The notes under the pieces are model-generated. The model did no database searches and was not told the DNA's origin. It saw nothing but the letters and a program-made list of their open reading frames with translations. 64,000 nt of DNA from Sclerodactyla briareus (lineage: Eukaryota; Echinodermata; Holothuroidea; Dendrochirotida; Sclerodactylidae), in the NCBI GenBank assembly GCA_026419785.1, contig JAODTK010005586.1, positions 1 to 64,000 of the forward strand, written 5' to 3'. Position 1 is the stretch's first letter. Each line of letters opens with the position of its first letter. Position numbers and translations under genes: made by a program. Shown one piece after another: positions 55,431 through 64,000 of this stretch.

Positions 55431-55960
55431 ACATGGCAAGGATGTGGAAGAACACGCCAGAGACCGGTGAAGATTTGGGAGAGGATCCAAGAAGCAGACA
55501 GGAATGTGAATTCAAGATGACTGAACTGGTCAATTCGTGAGCGATGCAAGTCCAGTGGGGTTGGGTGCAATTTTAGCCTAAATCAACTAATCCAAAATGG
55601 CGAAGCGCCTTTATTGCATATACAGGTCGAAGCCTTACCGGCATGGAACACGTTACCCTGTACTCCGGAAAAGAGCGCTGGGTCTGTTGTGGGCCTGTGA
55701 GAAGTTCAACATCTATTTGAATGGGACTGACTTTGAGTTGCTAAATGATCACAAACCATCGAAATAAAATACATTCGAAACCATCACAACCCTCTGCAGA
55801 TATCGAGAGATGGGTTCTTAGGTTGCAATCCTACAATTTCACAGTCGGGTAACATACCACCATGGCAAAGGAACCTAGCGGATGCTTGTCAAGGTTGACG
55901 GGATGGGGTGCGAACAGGGACATGGGTTACCATTGGTGAGGAACAGATTAGATTTGTGGC
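55430..55960 (+). pseudogene. gypsy RT/RNase H fragment, another lineage
   Basis: HGKDVEEHAR at 55432-55460 and ECEFKMTELV near 55505-55530 are the segment just after the YxDD box of gypsy RT. The thumb is missing. RNase H follows with a WACEKFNIYLNGTDFELLND segment and DHKP at 55747-55758, then ERWVLRLQSYNFTV (55805-55846) and an ADALSRL-like LADACQG. The jump from RT to RNase H shows an internal deletion. Similarity ends near 55980. Confidence 0.88.
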
Positions 55961-56029
55961 TAGGAATTGAGTATTAAGTAGTTTGGATGAGGAATGGCAC
56001 TACAACCCTCCAGAGCTGATCGCAATGCT

Positions 56030-56668
56030 TGGTTCGTGATATTCATGAGAAGCACATTAGAATATTCACAACAACTCACAGCTCATCTTAGGGCTATGGG
56101 ACGAACACCTCCTTTTCGATGTAATAAAATAACCAAAGCATTTGGGTTTGGCCGTATGCATAATAACTGGCTCTCTTGTCCCATAGACCAGAAAAACTCA
56201 ATTGTATGCTGACAGCCTTCACCACAGTCCAAATGAAACTAGAAGACCACTCCAGCCAATGAATTAAAAAAAAATCTGACAGATATTTGCTCCAGATTTA
56301 ACAAACAAATGCTTCTTCGTGGAAGCCTCATTCAGAATGATTTATACTATACATTCTCTTCATCTGGCATGACTGTTGACACAGACTTTGGGATCACTAA
56401 CTTTAATGGAGGGTGTATGTCTCTTTTGAGAGTTGAGAGGTATTGTTCGGACTTGGATTTTATACATCATACATATATCATGACAGATTGGAGCAAGTTT
56501 ACAGGCCCGAGTATTAAGTTTTTCCCGTATACCGAAATGTTACGTAAGCATGAACCTAATCCCAACGTCTTGCCCAAATTATCTTCAATAATGTCTGTTT
56601 ACCCTGAATTAATTTTGTCTGATGGTGTTTTGACCAATAACTCCCTATTCCATTTCATGTTATCTTAA
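56030..56668 (+). CDS. Unidentified open frame, 119 uninterrupted codons
   Basis: From 56309 the frame runs to a TAA after 56668 without a break, which is unusual here, and an open frame of the same phase extends upstream with one stop. It reads a mixed alpha/beta-like sequence with FGITNFNGGCMSLLRVERYC, a TDWSKFTGPSIKFFPYTEML segment and a hydrophobic end FHFMLS. I do not recognise the family. It lies between a gypsy RNase H end and a region with an AATAAA (56846-56851). It could be a transposon accessory ORF or a host gene piece. No start is favoured by context. Confidence 0.4.
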
Positions 56669-56689
56669 GGTTAGCCTGTATTAATTCTG

Positions 56690-57100
56690 TTTATTACAGT
56701 TGACCCACACATGAGAGTTACAGGCTGGCGCATAGTGCATACTCTCCATCATATGGCTAACGTACCGTATTCCGTCTACGGTGGGTCGCTATGCGTCCTG
56801 CCTGAGTACTTTTTATCGTCGAGCAGACAGTGTGCGGATCACCAATAAAGGGGTCAAGGGAACAAAATATTCTTCAGAGTTTCATTCCTAATTTTCCTGA
56901 CACATTCTAGTTTTGATCGCCGAGGGCTGGTGCAGGAGTAATATTCGCCTCAATAAGACTGCTTCTTCAACGCGTTCCCTCCGTATGCTTTTGCCTAGAG
57001 TCCTCCAGAAGGTGACAGTGACGAGCAACAAGGGAATCATGGTGAGTACCACTCTGGCCAACTCCCCGTGGTATACATGGCTGTTCAAAACATGATCATA
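56690..57100. other. Unassigned stretch with polyadenylation signal
   Basis: ACCAATAAAGGGG at 56842-56855 provides a canonical AATAAA, about 180 bp after the preceding open frame ends. A 3' UTR or LTR is possible, but there is no partner copy in the window to test the LTR idea. Confidence 0.35.
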
Positions 57101-57129
57101 GCTATGGCCGATCCTCTAACTGAGGGGAA

Positions 57130-58770
57130 ACGGTCCTGCAGTTACACCATCCAGGGACCCACCACATCCTCTGCAATTAATACTACAACTAGTGAATGCC
57201 TGTATCCTTCGAGACAAATATTTAAATTACGTAACTTTCTTTGGACTGAATGTGCAGTCCAAGTCGTGACCGTATGTACAGCTCTGGGGTCCCTGCTAAA
57301 CTGATGCACATATCAGAACGCCCTCATAAGGAACCAACCTATTTGGAAGAGAGGACATTATGGCGTTCAGAGGGAAGCATCCCACCATCACCGCTCACCA
57401 CAACCTGCAGCACTGTACTCATAGCATGTACTTGAAGTAGAGATCAAGGGCAAATCGCGCACACCTACCATGGCCTCCTAACGCGTCAAAAGATCTGACC
57501 ACTTGAGCAGCATCTGTTCAACGTTCTTGCTTGGATGGTAGGCGACATCGAGATCCTGAAGATGGTACCTCCGTCAAAATCAGTGAGGGTGAGAACTGCA
57601 GCATCTTGACAGGGCCCAGACATAGTGGTACCTTGAACTGAAAGGGGAAGGTCATGCCGAAGCGGTCAGCTAATTGGCCATGGCTGTGAGACACCTCAGT
57701 GGGTCAGCCCAGTTAATTAATTGGCTTGCTCAATGGTTTTGGGTAACAGTGTTTCACACACGTCTGTCTTGGAACTAACACTGCCATTGCCCAACTTGAG
57801 ATATTGAGAGGAGGTGACAGTATACCAGCAATTTGCAAAAGTCACTAGTCACAACTTTCGTATGGGACAAAACAACTTTGGCGACAGAAACACATTCTGG
57901 AAAAGGTAGCACTCACAGTACCGATAGTATAATCACCATCCAGCATGCTCCAAGTCATGAAGAAGTCCCCGAAGTTGGATCTTTGGCAGGTAAGAAGAAG
58001 TCAAGAGAACGTTCCATGTCTGAGCCACAGAGCACCATCTTTATGTACAAGGGCCTGAGAAAGCGTCAACCAGATACATTCCCTGATGGCAACAAAACAT
58101 AGCCTACAACATTACGAAACCTCAATGACTGACCAACGAAGAAAGGCTGACCTGTACTTCATGACAAAGTTCCCAAATTGAAGGCGTATTCCATCGAGAC
58201 TGGCTACAACCAGCGGCTCCTGTAAAATGTTCCAAGGAAAGCAACATCAAGTATCTGCTGGTTGTGGACTGTGTCCAAACAGATCTGAACATAGTCAACA
58301 TGGTCTTGTATTGCGAGGTGAAATCGTTTACCACCTAGAGCTATCATCAGTCGTTGTAGTAGGTGACCAAGACATTCATGCAAAAGCCCAAACTACATGC
58401 AACTCATCATTTGTCTAGGGGGTTTCCACACCCCAGTGAGAGCTCTTGCTTTCGTTGCGCGACGCTGTTCTGGTCCCGGACTCCCAAGACGTCCAATAGA
58501 AGTAGAATTATTACTCCGGGTCTGACAAGATGCGTAAATGGTCATCAATACAACAGAGCATTCACCTCCACAAGCTCATGCTGGAGGCACTTCAGCAGTT
58601 GCATATTCAAGACTTCCTTGATTCCCTGCCAGTGGATGCAGGCCTTCCTCCAGAATGTGTTCCCAATGGAGCCAGTTTTGACATCGGAGACCAGGAACTG
58701 TACAACCTTCACGTAATTGATGGCCTCATAATTAGTCTACAAGCTAGATGGAAAACTTGAATGCAGTCAC
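57130..58770 (+). pseudogene. Multicopy uncharacterised protein family (GKGTTH / GDQxxxAKAQ type)
   Basis: Conserved stretches in order are LIGLLNGFG (near 57725), NTAIAQLEILRGDSIPAIC (57779-57833, shifted), an AVWDNFD-like segment, and GKGSTHSTDSIITIQHA (57899-57949). KKKSRERSMSEPQS follows near 57995-58035. A YSIETGYNQRLL segment lies near 58183-58220, VVVGDQDIHAKAQT at 58354-58395, GGFHTPVRALAF near 58420-58455, and GHQYNRA with HLHKLMLEALQQL near 58538-58601. From memory these motifs define long uncharacterised proteins present in many copies in cnidarians, lancelets and fish. The high copy number suggests mobility. No enzymatic function is known to me. Frame shifts break it at least five times. 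Confidence 0.6.
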
Positions 58771-59290
58771 GTTGCTGAGGCCCCTACCTCATATTTTTTA
58801 CTGCGACAAGATTAGAGAATGTCATGCCACCAACCAGGATTCACTTGTTCAACACTCCTGACATGCCAATATCCGTCTTCAGTCCACAAGACCAGCTTTG
58901 TAGAATATCACGCACTATCCAGAGTCCTCCTCCGTAGGTCACGGCCGAAATGATCCCCAATTGTCCTGGGATTGACTAGCTGTTGACAGGGCGGTTGACT
59001 TGTTTCACCTCGCATCAGCCTCATTCACTCATATGTGCAGGATGACCCTTTAATGGGTGATTTGCCTACACAAACGCCTGGGCGACTTCGTTCTGCTCGC
59101 TGTCCGAGCTGGAATCAGGGTCGGTACTAGTGGGCGGTGCGTACGCTCAACGTTGATTGCGCTCCTACATTCTCCTCTTTCACTAAATTACGAGGAAACG
59201 GCCATGGTCTGCTGGAAATTACTCTCTTGGGCTATTTGAATGTTTAGACCAAACCTCCCACTAGTTTTGGCATACGTTTAATAGTGAATA
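58770..59290. other. Unassigned stretch, possibly the C-terminus of the family above
   Basis: The frame 59057-59239 (FVLLAVRAG...STLIALL) could continue the preceding protein, but the match is too weak to assert. Confidence 0.3.
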
Positions 59291-59690
59291 TCTTCTTATT
59301 TGCCCATGTGAAGAATTCATATTTTTCGAACGTCTGCAGCGATACCAACAAGCCGCAAAAGGTGCGTAAGTTACTCCTTAGATAGAGCCAAAATTAACGC
59401 TGCAAAGGCCATGGATATTTGCCAAACCATGAGCTAACAGAAAAGCATTCCCAATCTCTGTCATGCAAAAAGTGCAAATCTCAATTCTGTGATTCATCTG
59501 TTGATTCTGTTTGCCCGGGCTAAGCAAACACCCGAATCCCCAAATCCACAAAGGCTAACCAATTTCTGACGCAAGAACTGTGATACACCATGAGCCAAAC
59601 AGAGAAATGTTTGGGGCTTATGGCAACAATGCAAAGGCTGCGGTAATGGTTGATCATTTTGGGGCAAAAAGTTCGATCGGCTCCCCAGCA
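59290..59690 (+). pseudogene. gag: gypsy gag C-terminus with zinc knuckle
   Basis: A segment like AKAMDICQTHELTEKHSQSL (59405-59460) matches the helix before the zinc region (LxxAxxICRxxExxxxQ). HEPNREMFGAYGNNAKA at 59591-59640, with QCKGCG in the alternative frame and NHFGAKxS, forms the paired CCHC knuckle C-x2-C...RCPAYGxxCxxCGxxNHFxxxC in damaged form. It leads into the protease of the same element. Confidence 0.7.
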
Positions 59691-59779
59691 TCTTCAACAC
59701 CCATTCCAACAGCACTCTCAAATCACGCAGGAACCAACATAAACTCTGTGGACTTTCAATTTCATGATCAGCCCGATGA

Positions 59780-60120
59780 GTTTTTGACGGTCTTTTTTTG
59801 ACGTCTGCACAGCAAACTGCACAAAACATGAAATCCATGCCAATATCACAATCAATGGCACTTCACCAACTTACCGTTGACACAGTGTCAAAGTCAGGCC
59901 CTATCTCTCTCACAAAATTGAAACGAGACGAAACCATCAACAAATCACGAGGCACTATTCTCGGGCCTATGGAGGCCAATCGATAACAACATTGGGTCAA
60001 CGATTTTCAAGTGCACCCTAGGAACAGATTCCAACGTCTGCCAACTCAAATCTCATATCGCGGACAAACGGTAAAACACCGTCTCGACTACTGACAGTCG
60101 GAAATGAACCTTGTATAACT
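59780..60120 (+). pseudogene. gypsy retropepsin, third element
   Basis: A beta-strand-like ITINGTSPTY near 59842-59871 is followed by V-D-T-V where D-T-G is expected (59877-59888). The observed triad therefore lacks the glycine, which may be a sequencing error. Downstream are SLTKLKR and, after shifts, TLGQRF and a PTCVSN end, positioned between the gag knuckle and RT. Confidence 0.55.
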
Positions 60121-60149
60121 AGGCCAACATGTGTTTCCAATTGACTCAG

Positions 60150-61045
60150 AAAACTCTGGACACATTTCACAGCAGCATATCAAGTATAATTCCCGAACTC
60201 TTTGATGGGCACTGGAAACTGCCTGTCACTCAAAATGAAGTTGATCTGACATCACCCCTGTTGTGGACCACAAAAAATACCTGGTGGCTATGCAAGAAAA
60301 GGGAAACGCAAACTGGACGAAATGACAGAAACTGGCGTTATCACTCCTGTATCTGAACCACTCTGAGTGGGTTTTCATCATCCATGGTGGTATCACACAA
60401 AAAAATACTGATGACATGCGCATTTGCATTTGATCTCGGACCTGAATTCCAGCATTCAGTGCCCTCACCACCCACATGCGCACAGTAGAAGAAAGTCTCT
60501 GCGCACATCCAATGCCAAAGTGTTTTCTCTGTGCTTGATGCGAATCTTCATTCTGGCAAGTTTCGCTAGATGACCAATCATCCCTGTACACACCTTCATA
60601 CCACCCTTTGGACGGTAAGGCTCCTGCGCATGCCCTTTGGGATCATTCTGCATCCGAGGTCCTTTCATCGCGAAATGGAACATCTTTGCAGGGCTAACTT
60701 GCGCTATTGTGGTAGATGACATCATAGTAGCTGCAACAGTCCTCAAGCAGCATGATGAAAACCTCAAAAGAGTATTTGATCGTGCTCGTCAGGTCCAATC
60801 TGGAACTCAATCCTGACAAATGCAAATTCCGCCGGAAAACGAAGTCAGTTATGTTTTCATGTCTTCACGGACAAGGTCTCAAGCCAGATCCTGCCAAGTC
60901 AAGGCTATCCTCCTGACATGTCTGTGCCTGATGGACAGCCTGCCCTCCAAGGTTTCTCGGGATGATCACGTATCTCGGGAAGTTCATCCACAATATCATT
61001 GAAACAGCTGCACCGCTGAATGTGCTGGCTCACACGTCGTCTGAA
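60150..61045 (+). pseudogene. gypsy reverse transcriptase, third element
   Basis: IPELFDGHWKLP (60193-60228) and TETGVITPVSEP (60329-60364) open the domain. MRICI-x-R near 60416, LLRMPFGII near 60618-60646 and FHREMEHL (60664-60687) follow. The catalytic V-V-D-D is at 60709-60720, then NPDKCKFRRK (60810-60840) and the thumb FLGMITYLGKFI (60953-60990), with ETAAPLNVLAHTSSEW ending at about 61045. The frame changes roughly ten times. All core motifs are visible. Confidence 0.9.
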
Positions 61046-61690
61046 TGGAATGGACTGCACTACCTTGTCCTGGTTGACTCATATCGGGCCCGGTTCGAAT
61101 GGACACCCTCCGTACTCAAACGTCTAATGAGGTTATCAAAAAGCTCAAGCGTCAACTTCGCGACGCATGGGATTCCCCAAACGGTCATCTCGGACAATGG
61201 GCCACAGTTCTCAAGCCAATACTTTGTCAAACTTAACTTTGCAAGGATTGAACTTTGTTACACGTCCACAAGGCAGTCCGCAACTTTCCTCAAGCCAATG
61301 GCCTCGCCGAAAGGACAGTTCGAAGCGCGAAGAGAAGTTCTCGAACAAACCAAAGGGATGGATCAGATATCTATCTGAACCTTCTAAACATTCGCAATGT
61401 GCCCAGAGATCAAACTCTTGGCTCACCAGCACAACTTCTCCCCTCGCGCCGAACATGCATGACACTTCTCAAGTGACTGAACAACTCCGCAAGAAACGTA
61501 ACTAACAGAAGTCCTACTTCGACAAAAAAAAAAAACCCTAGAGCCTCTGCATCTACCCAAGCAGTCAGACATCCAAGGGACATGGCCTTCTAGGTATCGT
61601 TGAGCACGAGATTACAACCCTGGCTCGTACATCATCAACGTAAATGAAGCTCGCTACTCGCCTTACGTTGTAATCAACGAACCCGATAAC
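61046..61690 (+). pseudogene. gypsy integrase core joined directly to RT (RNase H missing)
   Basis: HYLVLVDSYRARFEW carries the first catalytic D at 61076-61078, HGIPQTVISDNGPQFSSQYF the second at 61193-61195, and QANGLAERTVRSAK the E at 61309-61311. DGSDIYLNLLNIRNVPRDQT follows. A basic C-terminal stretch with SRRT and LRKKRN comes next, and further on NPGSYIINVNEARY (61618-61660) as the GPY/F-like part. The sequence passes from RT thumb to integrase core within a few codons at about 61045. RNase H and the zinc-binding integrase N-terminus, normally around 250 residues, are therefore absent. Confidence 0.9.
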
Positions 61691-63085
61691 ACAACACTAT
61701 CGACCATGGTTGTCCAGGAGACAGGATTGGGGCACAGGGCTGTCATACGTCTGTTGCAGCATATAATACTGCTGTGCACGCGTGAAAACTGGATTCACTC
61801 CTGTGATTATGTACGGGCGCCCCATGCTAATGCCACTGCAGGTCATATTCCCCAGCCGTCTGCGGAGGCCGAAGACTTTGAGCTAGCATGAGTACGTGCA
61901 AATCACTGGTGTCCCAAATTCAGGAGATCCATCAACATGTGCCTGGATTACAAAATTAGCACCTATCCAGTGACCAACCAGTGAAAACGGATACTAGGTG
62001 AGCATCTGAGAAGGTGCACATCAGCACAGAGTTGACTGATACTGTCGGCATTTCAAGTGGTGAAATGTGCCAGCCACAGGTGCACCCCAAACCGTCAAGA
62101 GGACCCGTTGGCCATCTAAGAGATATGGTTGGGGACTAGATGGGTAACAATTGAACCTGCGGACATTTGCTGAGTACCTAAGGTGTAAATAAACGGACAA
62201 ACCGAGTTTGTTACTTCCGTCCAGATGTTGAGTGCATCCAAGTGCCAAACGCTTTAAGAGCCACGGAAAGCAGACAAATGCAAGCATGAGCGGAGGTGCG
62301 ATGGTAGGCGGTCAGACACTGCGACTACGTCGGTCGATTGGCATAGTCACAGCGGTTCAACAGTTAGAAGGAAGGATTTGCGGTCCATAGTGGTGGACAC
62401 AAGGGCACCAGAGGGCTTTGGGTGCCAAAAAGATAACTCAAAAGACAGGAGGGCACCAAGGAGTGGGACCCTTGAAGCAGCAGCGACCTACAAGAAAACA
62501 AATCAAAGGGAGACAGACACTAAGGCATGGATAGCCAACAGGAGGAGGGATGCAGGAGTCAGAGTCCAGGAGGTGGCACGAATCGTCAGGAGGACAATGT
62601 GCGGCGAACTGGGAGATGGGGATACTGGCCCGGGCAAGAAGGGTGTAGACAGGACAGCGGCAGGCCGTCAGCAAACAGGGACTATCAGGCAGGAGGGCAG
62701 GAGTCCCCAAGGGAGTGTCCGGGAGATCATCCGGCACTCCAAGACCTATTATATTTGAGGACCCCTCTACCCGCAGATGACCAATCGGCAGTTGCAGAGA
62801 TTAGGGAGGTGAAAAAAGGAGGCTCTGAGCCTGCCGCCGCAGAACTCAGAAACATGTGACGCCCTTCCACTACCCACTGGCAGCGGGAATGCAGGTGACC
62901 ACAACCATAAAACTGTTATATTATCAGATGGGAGAGTCTTGGAGCTAGAGGAAAAGCGCATCATTAAGGACTAAGAACAGATGGGAGTAATGTTGTTGTT
63001 GTTGAAGTTATTGTTGGTGAGTTGTTTGAACTATGCTACCTTTAAACCTCATTATGTTTTTGTTATACGGGAGTATAAACTGAGG
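61690..63085. other. Stretch between integrase and the putative polypurine tract
   Basis: It begins with the end of the gypsy pol frame (61706-61891, hydrophilic). At 62378-62860 two overlapping plus frames are rich in G, R, Q, E and T and look low-complexity; neither has a domain I know. No envelope-like membrane segment was seen. A TTG microsatellite lies at 62992-63003. Confidence 0.45.
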
Positions 63086-63095
63086 AGGGGGTGAT
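63081..63095 (+). other. Putative polypurine tract of the third gypsy element
   Basis: TGAGGAGGGGGTGA directly precedes TGTAACACCTGTGAC at 63095, the usual arrangement at the start of a 3' LTR. It lies in the correct place and orientation relative to the pol at 59.3-61.7 kb. Confidence 0.55.
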
Positions 63096-63830
63096 GTAAC
63101 ACCTGTGACCTCCATACGCCCTTCTCAGCGCTTGGGATTTCGCGGGCGCTGCAAACACGTGACGTGGAAAATTCTAGAATGCGATGTCTGTCTACGTGAC
63201 CAAACGGACACCGTGTGCGGGGGATTCTAAGTTTAGTTCTGAGACAGGGAGGACGTGTTGATTTTGGTTGTGGAACCGGTGGAACCGAAGGCATGGATAA
63301 TTGTGAGTTAAAGGGAGATATATTTACTGAAATTGACTGAGACGTGAAAACGCCGCTGGTAAGACAACTTACGCCATTTTTTACCTGCGCCTACGTCATC
63401 GTGATGATGGGTGATTTTTGTGTTTTCTTCTGAAGCCTTTTTCGGTTGAAAACTAACAGTAGGCTAAGGGCAAACTTGTTGAAAGGCCGTATGTACCACT
63501 GTCTAACCCCACTCGTATTTAGCCTAGGTCTACTATGAATGCGAATGCGCATGGTAGCACATTGGACTTTGCAAACACCCCCAAAATGGCCCTGTCGACC
63601 GAAGGGTTTCGCCTCAGGTATGACTATAGGTCTGCAGTGAAGGCCTGATATTTTGTAGCAGGTGAATCGGGGGAGGATCATTCGCCAAAACCGTGTCCTG
63701 ATGTTACAGGTGGTAATCGTCTAATTGCGTGAGTGGTATTTGATCTGGTTTGCAATGCGTGGGCTTATACATTCATCTTAATGCAAACAGAGTAGCCTAC
63801 CATATTGGTCTTGTTGATACACTACAAAGA
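63095..63830 (+). repeat. Putative 3' LTR start and following sequence
   Basis: TGTAACACC is a common LTR start in gypsy elements. The LTR would continue through the CACGTGACGTGG region. The right end cannot be fixed because the 5' copy is not in the window. The frames at 63052-63294 and 63391-63681 on the minus strand have no recognised domain. Confidence 0.45.
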
Positions 63831-63841
63831 TAGCCTATAGT

Positions 63842-63993
63842 TTCAGACGGCTGAGGGATCTGTTGCCGGAGTTCAGCGCGCTGAGAAAGTCCAGCCGGCT
63901 GATTGATTCAGCCAACCGAGGTTCAGACGGTGAGGCTCGTTGCCTGGAGTCAGCACGCTGAGGTTATTCAGACAACCGAAGTACAGGCAGCTA
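63842..63993. repeat. Tandem repeat, unit near 80 bp, at window end
   Basis: TTCAGACGGCTGAGG...GTTCAGCGCGCTGAG...ATTCAGCCAACCGAGG at 63842-63919 recurs from 63921 as TTCAGACGGTGAGG...AGTCAGCACGCTGAGG...ATTCAGACAACCGAAG. The shorter internal word TTCAG-C-GCTGA repeats about every 25 bp. The array may continue past the window. Confidence 0.75.
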
Positions 63994-64000
63994 CAGGTCT

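Noticed and set aside
61690-63085. Retroviral-type envelope gene after pol of the third gypsy element
   Set aside because: The frames here are hydrophilic and low-complexity. No signal peptide, cleavage site or membrane anchor was seen.

Overview
This window looks like nuclear DNA of a marine invertebrate animal, most probably a deuterostome such as an echinoderm, hemichordate or lancelet. The grounds are the repeats: a Ty3/gypsy element with integrase upstream of reverse transcriptase (an order known mainly from the Gmr1-like lineage, first described in deuterostomes), a tRNA-derived SINE, a hAT remnant with a ZMYM-like C-terminus, a piggyBac-type MITE and large degenerate tandem arrays. There are no operons, ribosome binding sites or prokaryotic genes. 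I recognise no intact host gene. One possible 3'-terminal exon (27831-27998) is the best candidate.

Layout. 1-19600 is non-coding, AT-rich DNA with many poly-G/poly-C tracts of 9-20 bp and one of 82 bp, a tandem array at 3.07-4.11 kb, a degenerate satellite at 14.9-17.5 kb, a near-exact 247-bp tandem duplication at 18.39-18.88 kb, and several dispersed repeats present two or more times. 19.6-22.0 kb is an eight-unit satellite with a period near 300 bp. 22-32 kb holds further short-period arrays, the 3' end of a non-LTR retrotransposon ORF, a SINE, a GC-rich patch and an inverted, diverged copy of the 300-bp satellite.

32200-40544 is a structurally complete 8.3-kb LTR retrotransposon. It has 1.8-kb LTRs, a perfect ATACT target duplication, a proline-tRNA-type primer site and a polypurine tract, with domain order gag-PR-IN-RT-RH. 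Its reading frames are broken by many small indels.

41.8-63.1 kb is a nest of truncated and interlocked transposons. It contains at least five gypsy-type fragments of different sequence, a zinc-finger gene of a multicopy type, a hAT transposase C-terminus, a multicopy protein family of unknown function, and a 1223-bp piggyBac-type MITE whose TTAA insertion interrupts a gypsy pol. The pol frame resumes directly after the insertion. The window ends in a tandem repeat with a unit near 80 bp.

Almost every recognisable coding segment changes frame every 30-150 bp through one-base gains and losses, while amino acid motifs stay well conserved. Uncorrected long-read error explains this pattern at least as well as ancient decay, so broken calls should be read with that in mind. 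All family assignments were made by reading translated motifs by eye. No database search was run.
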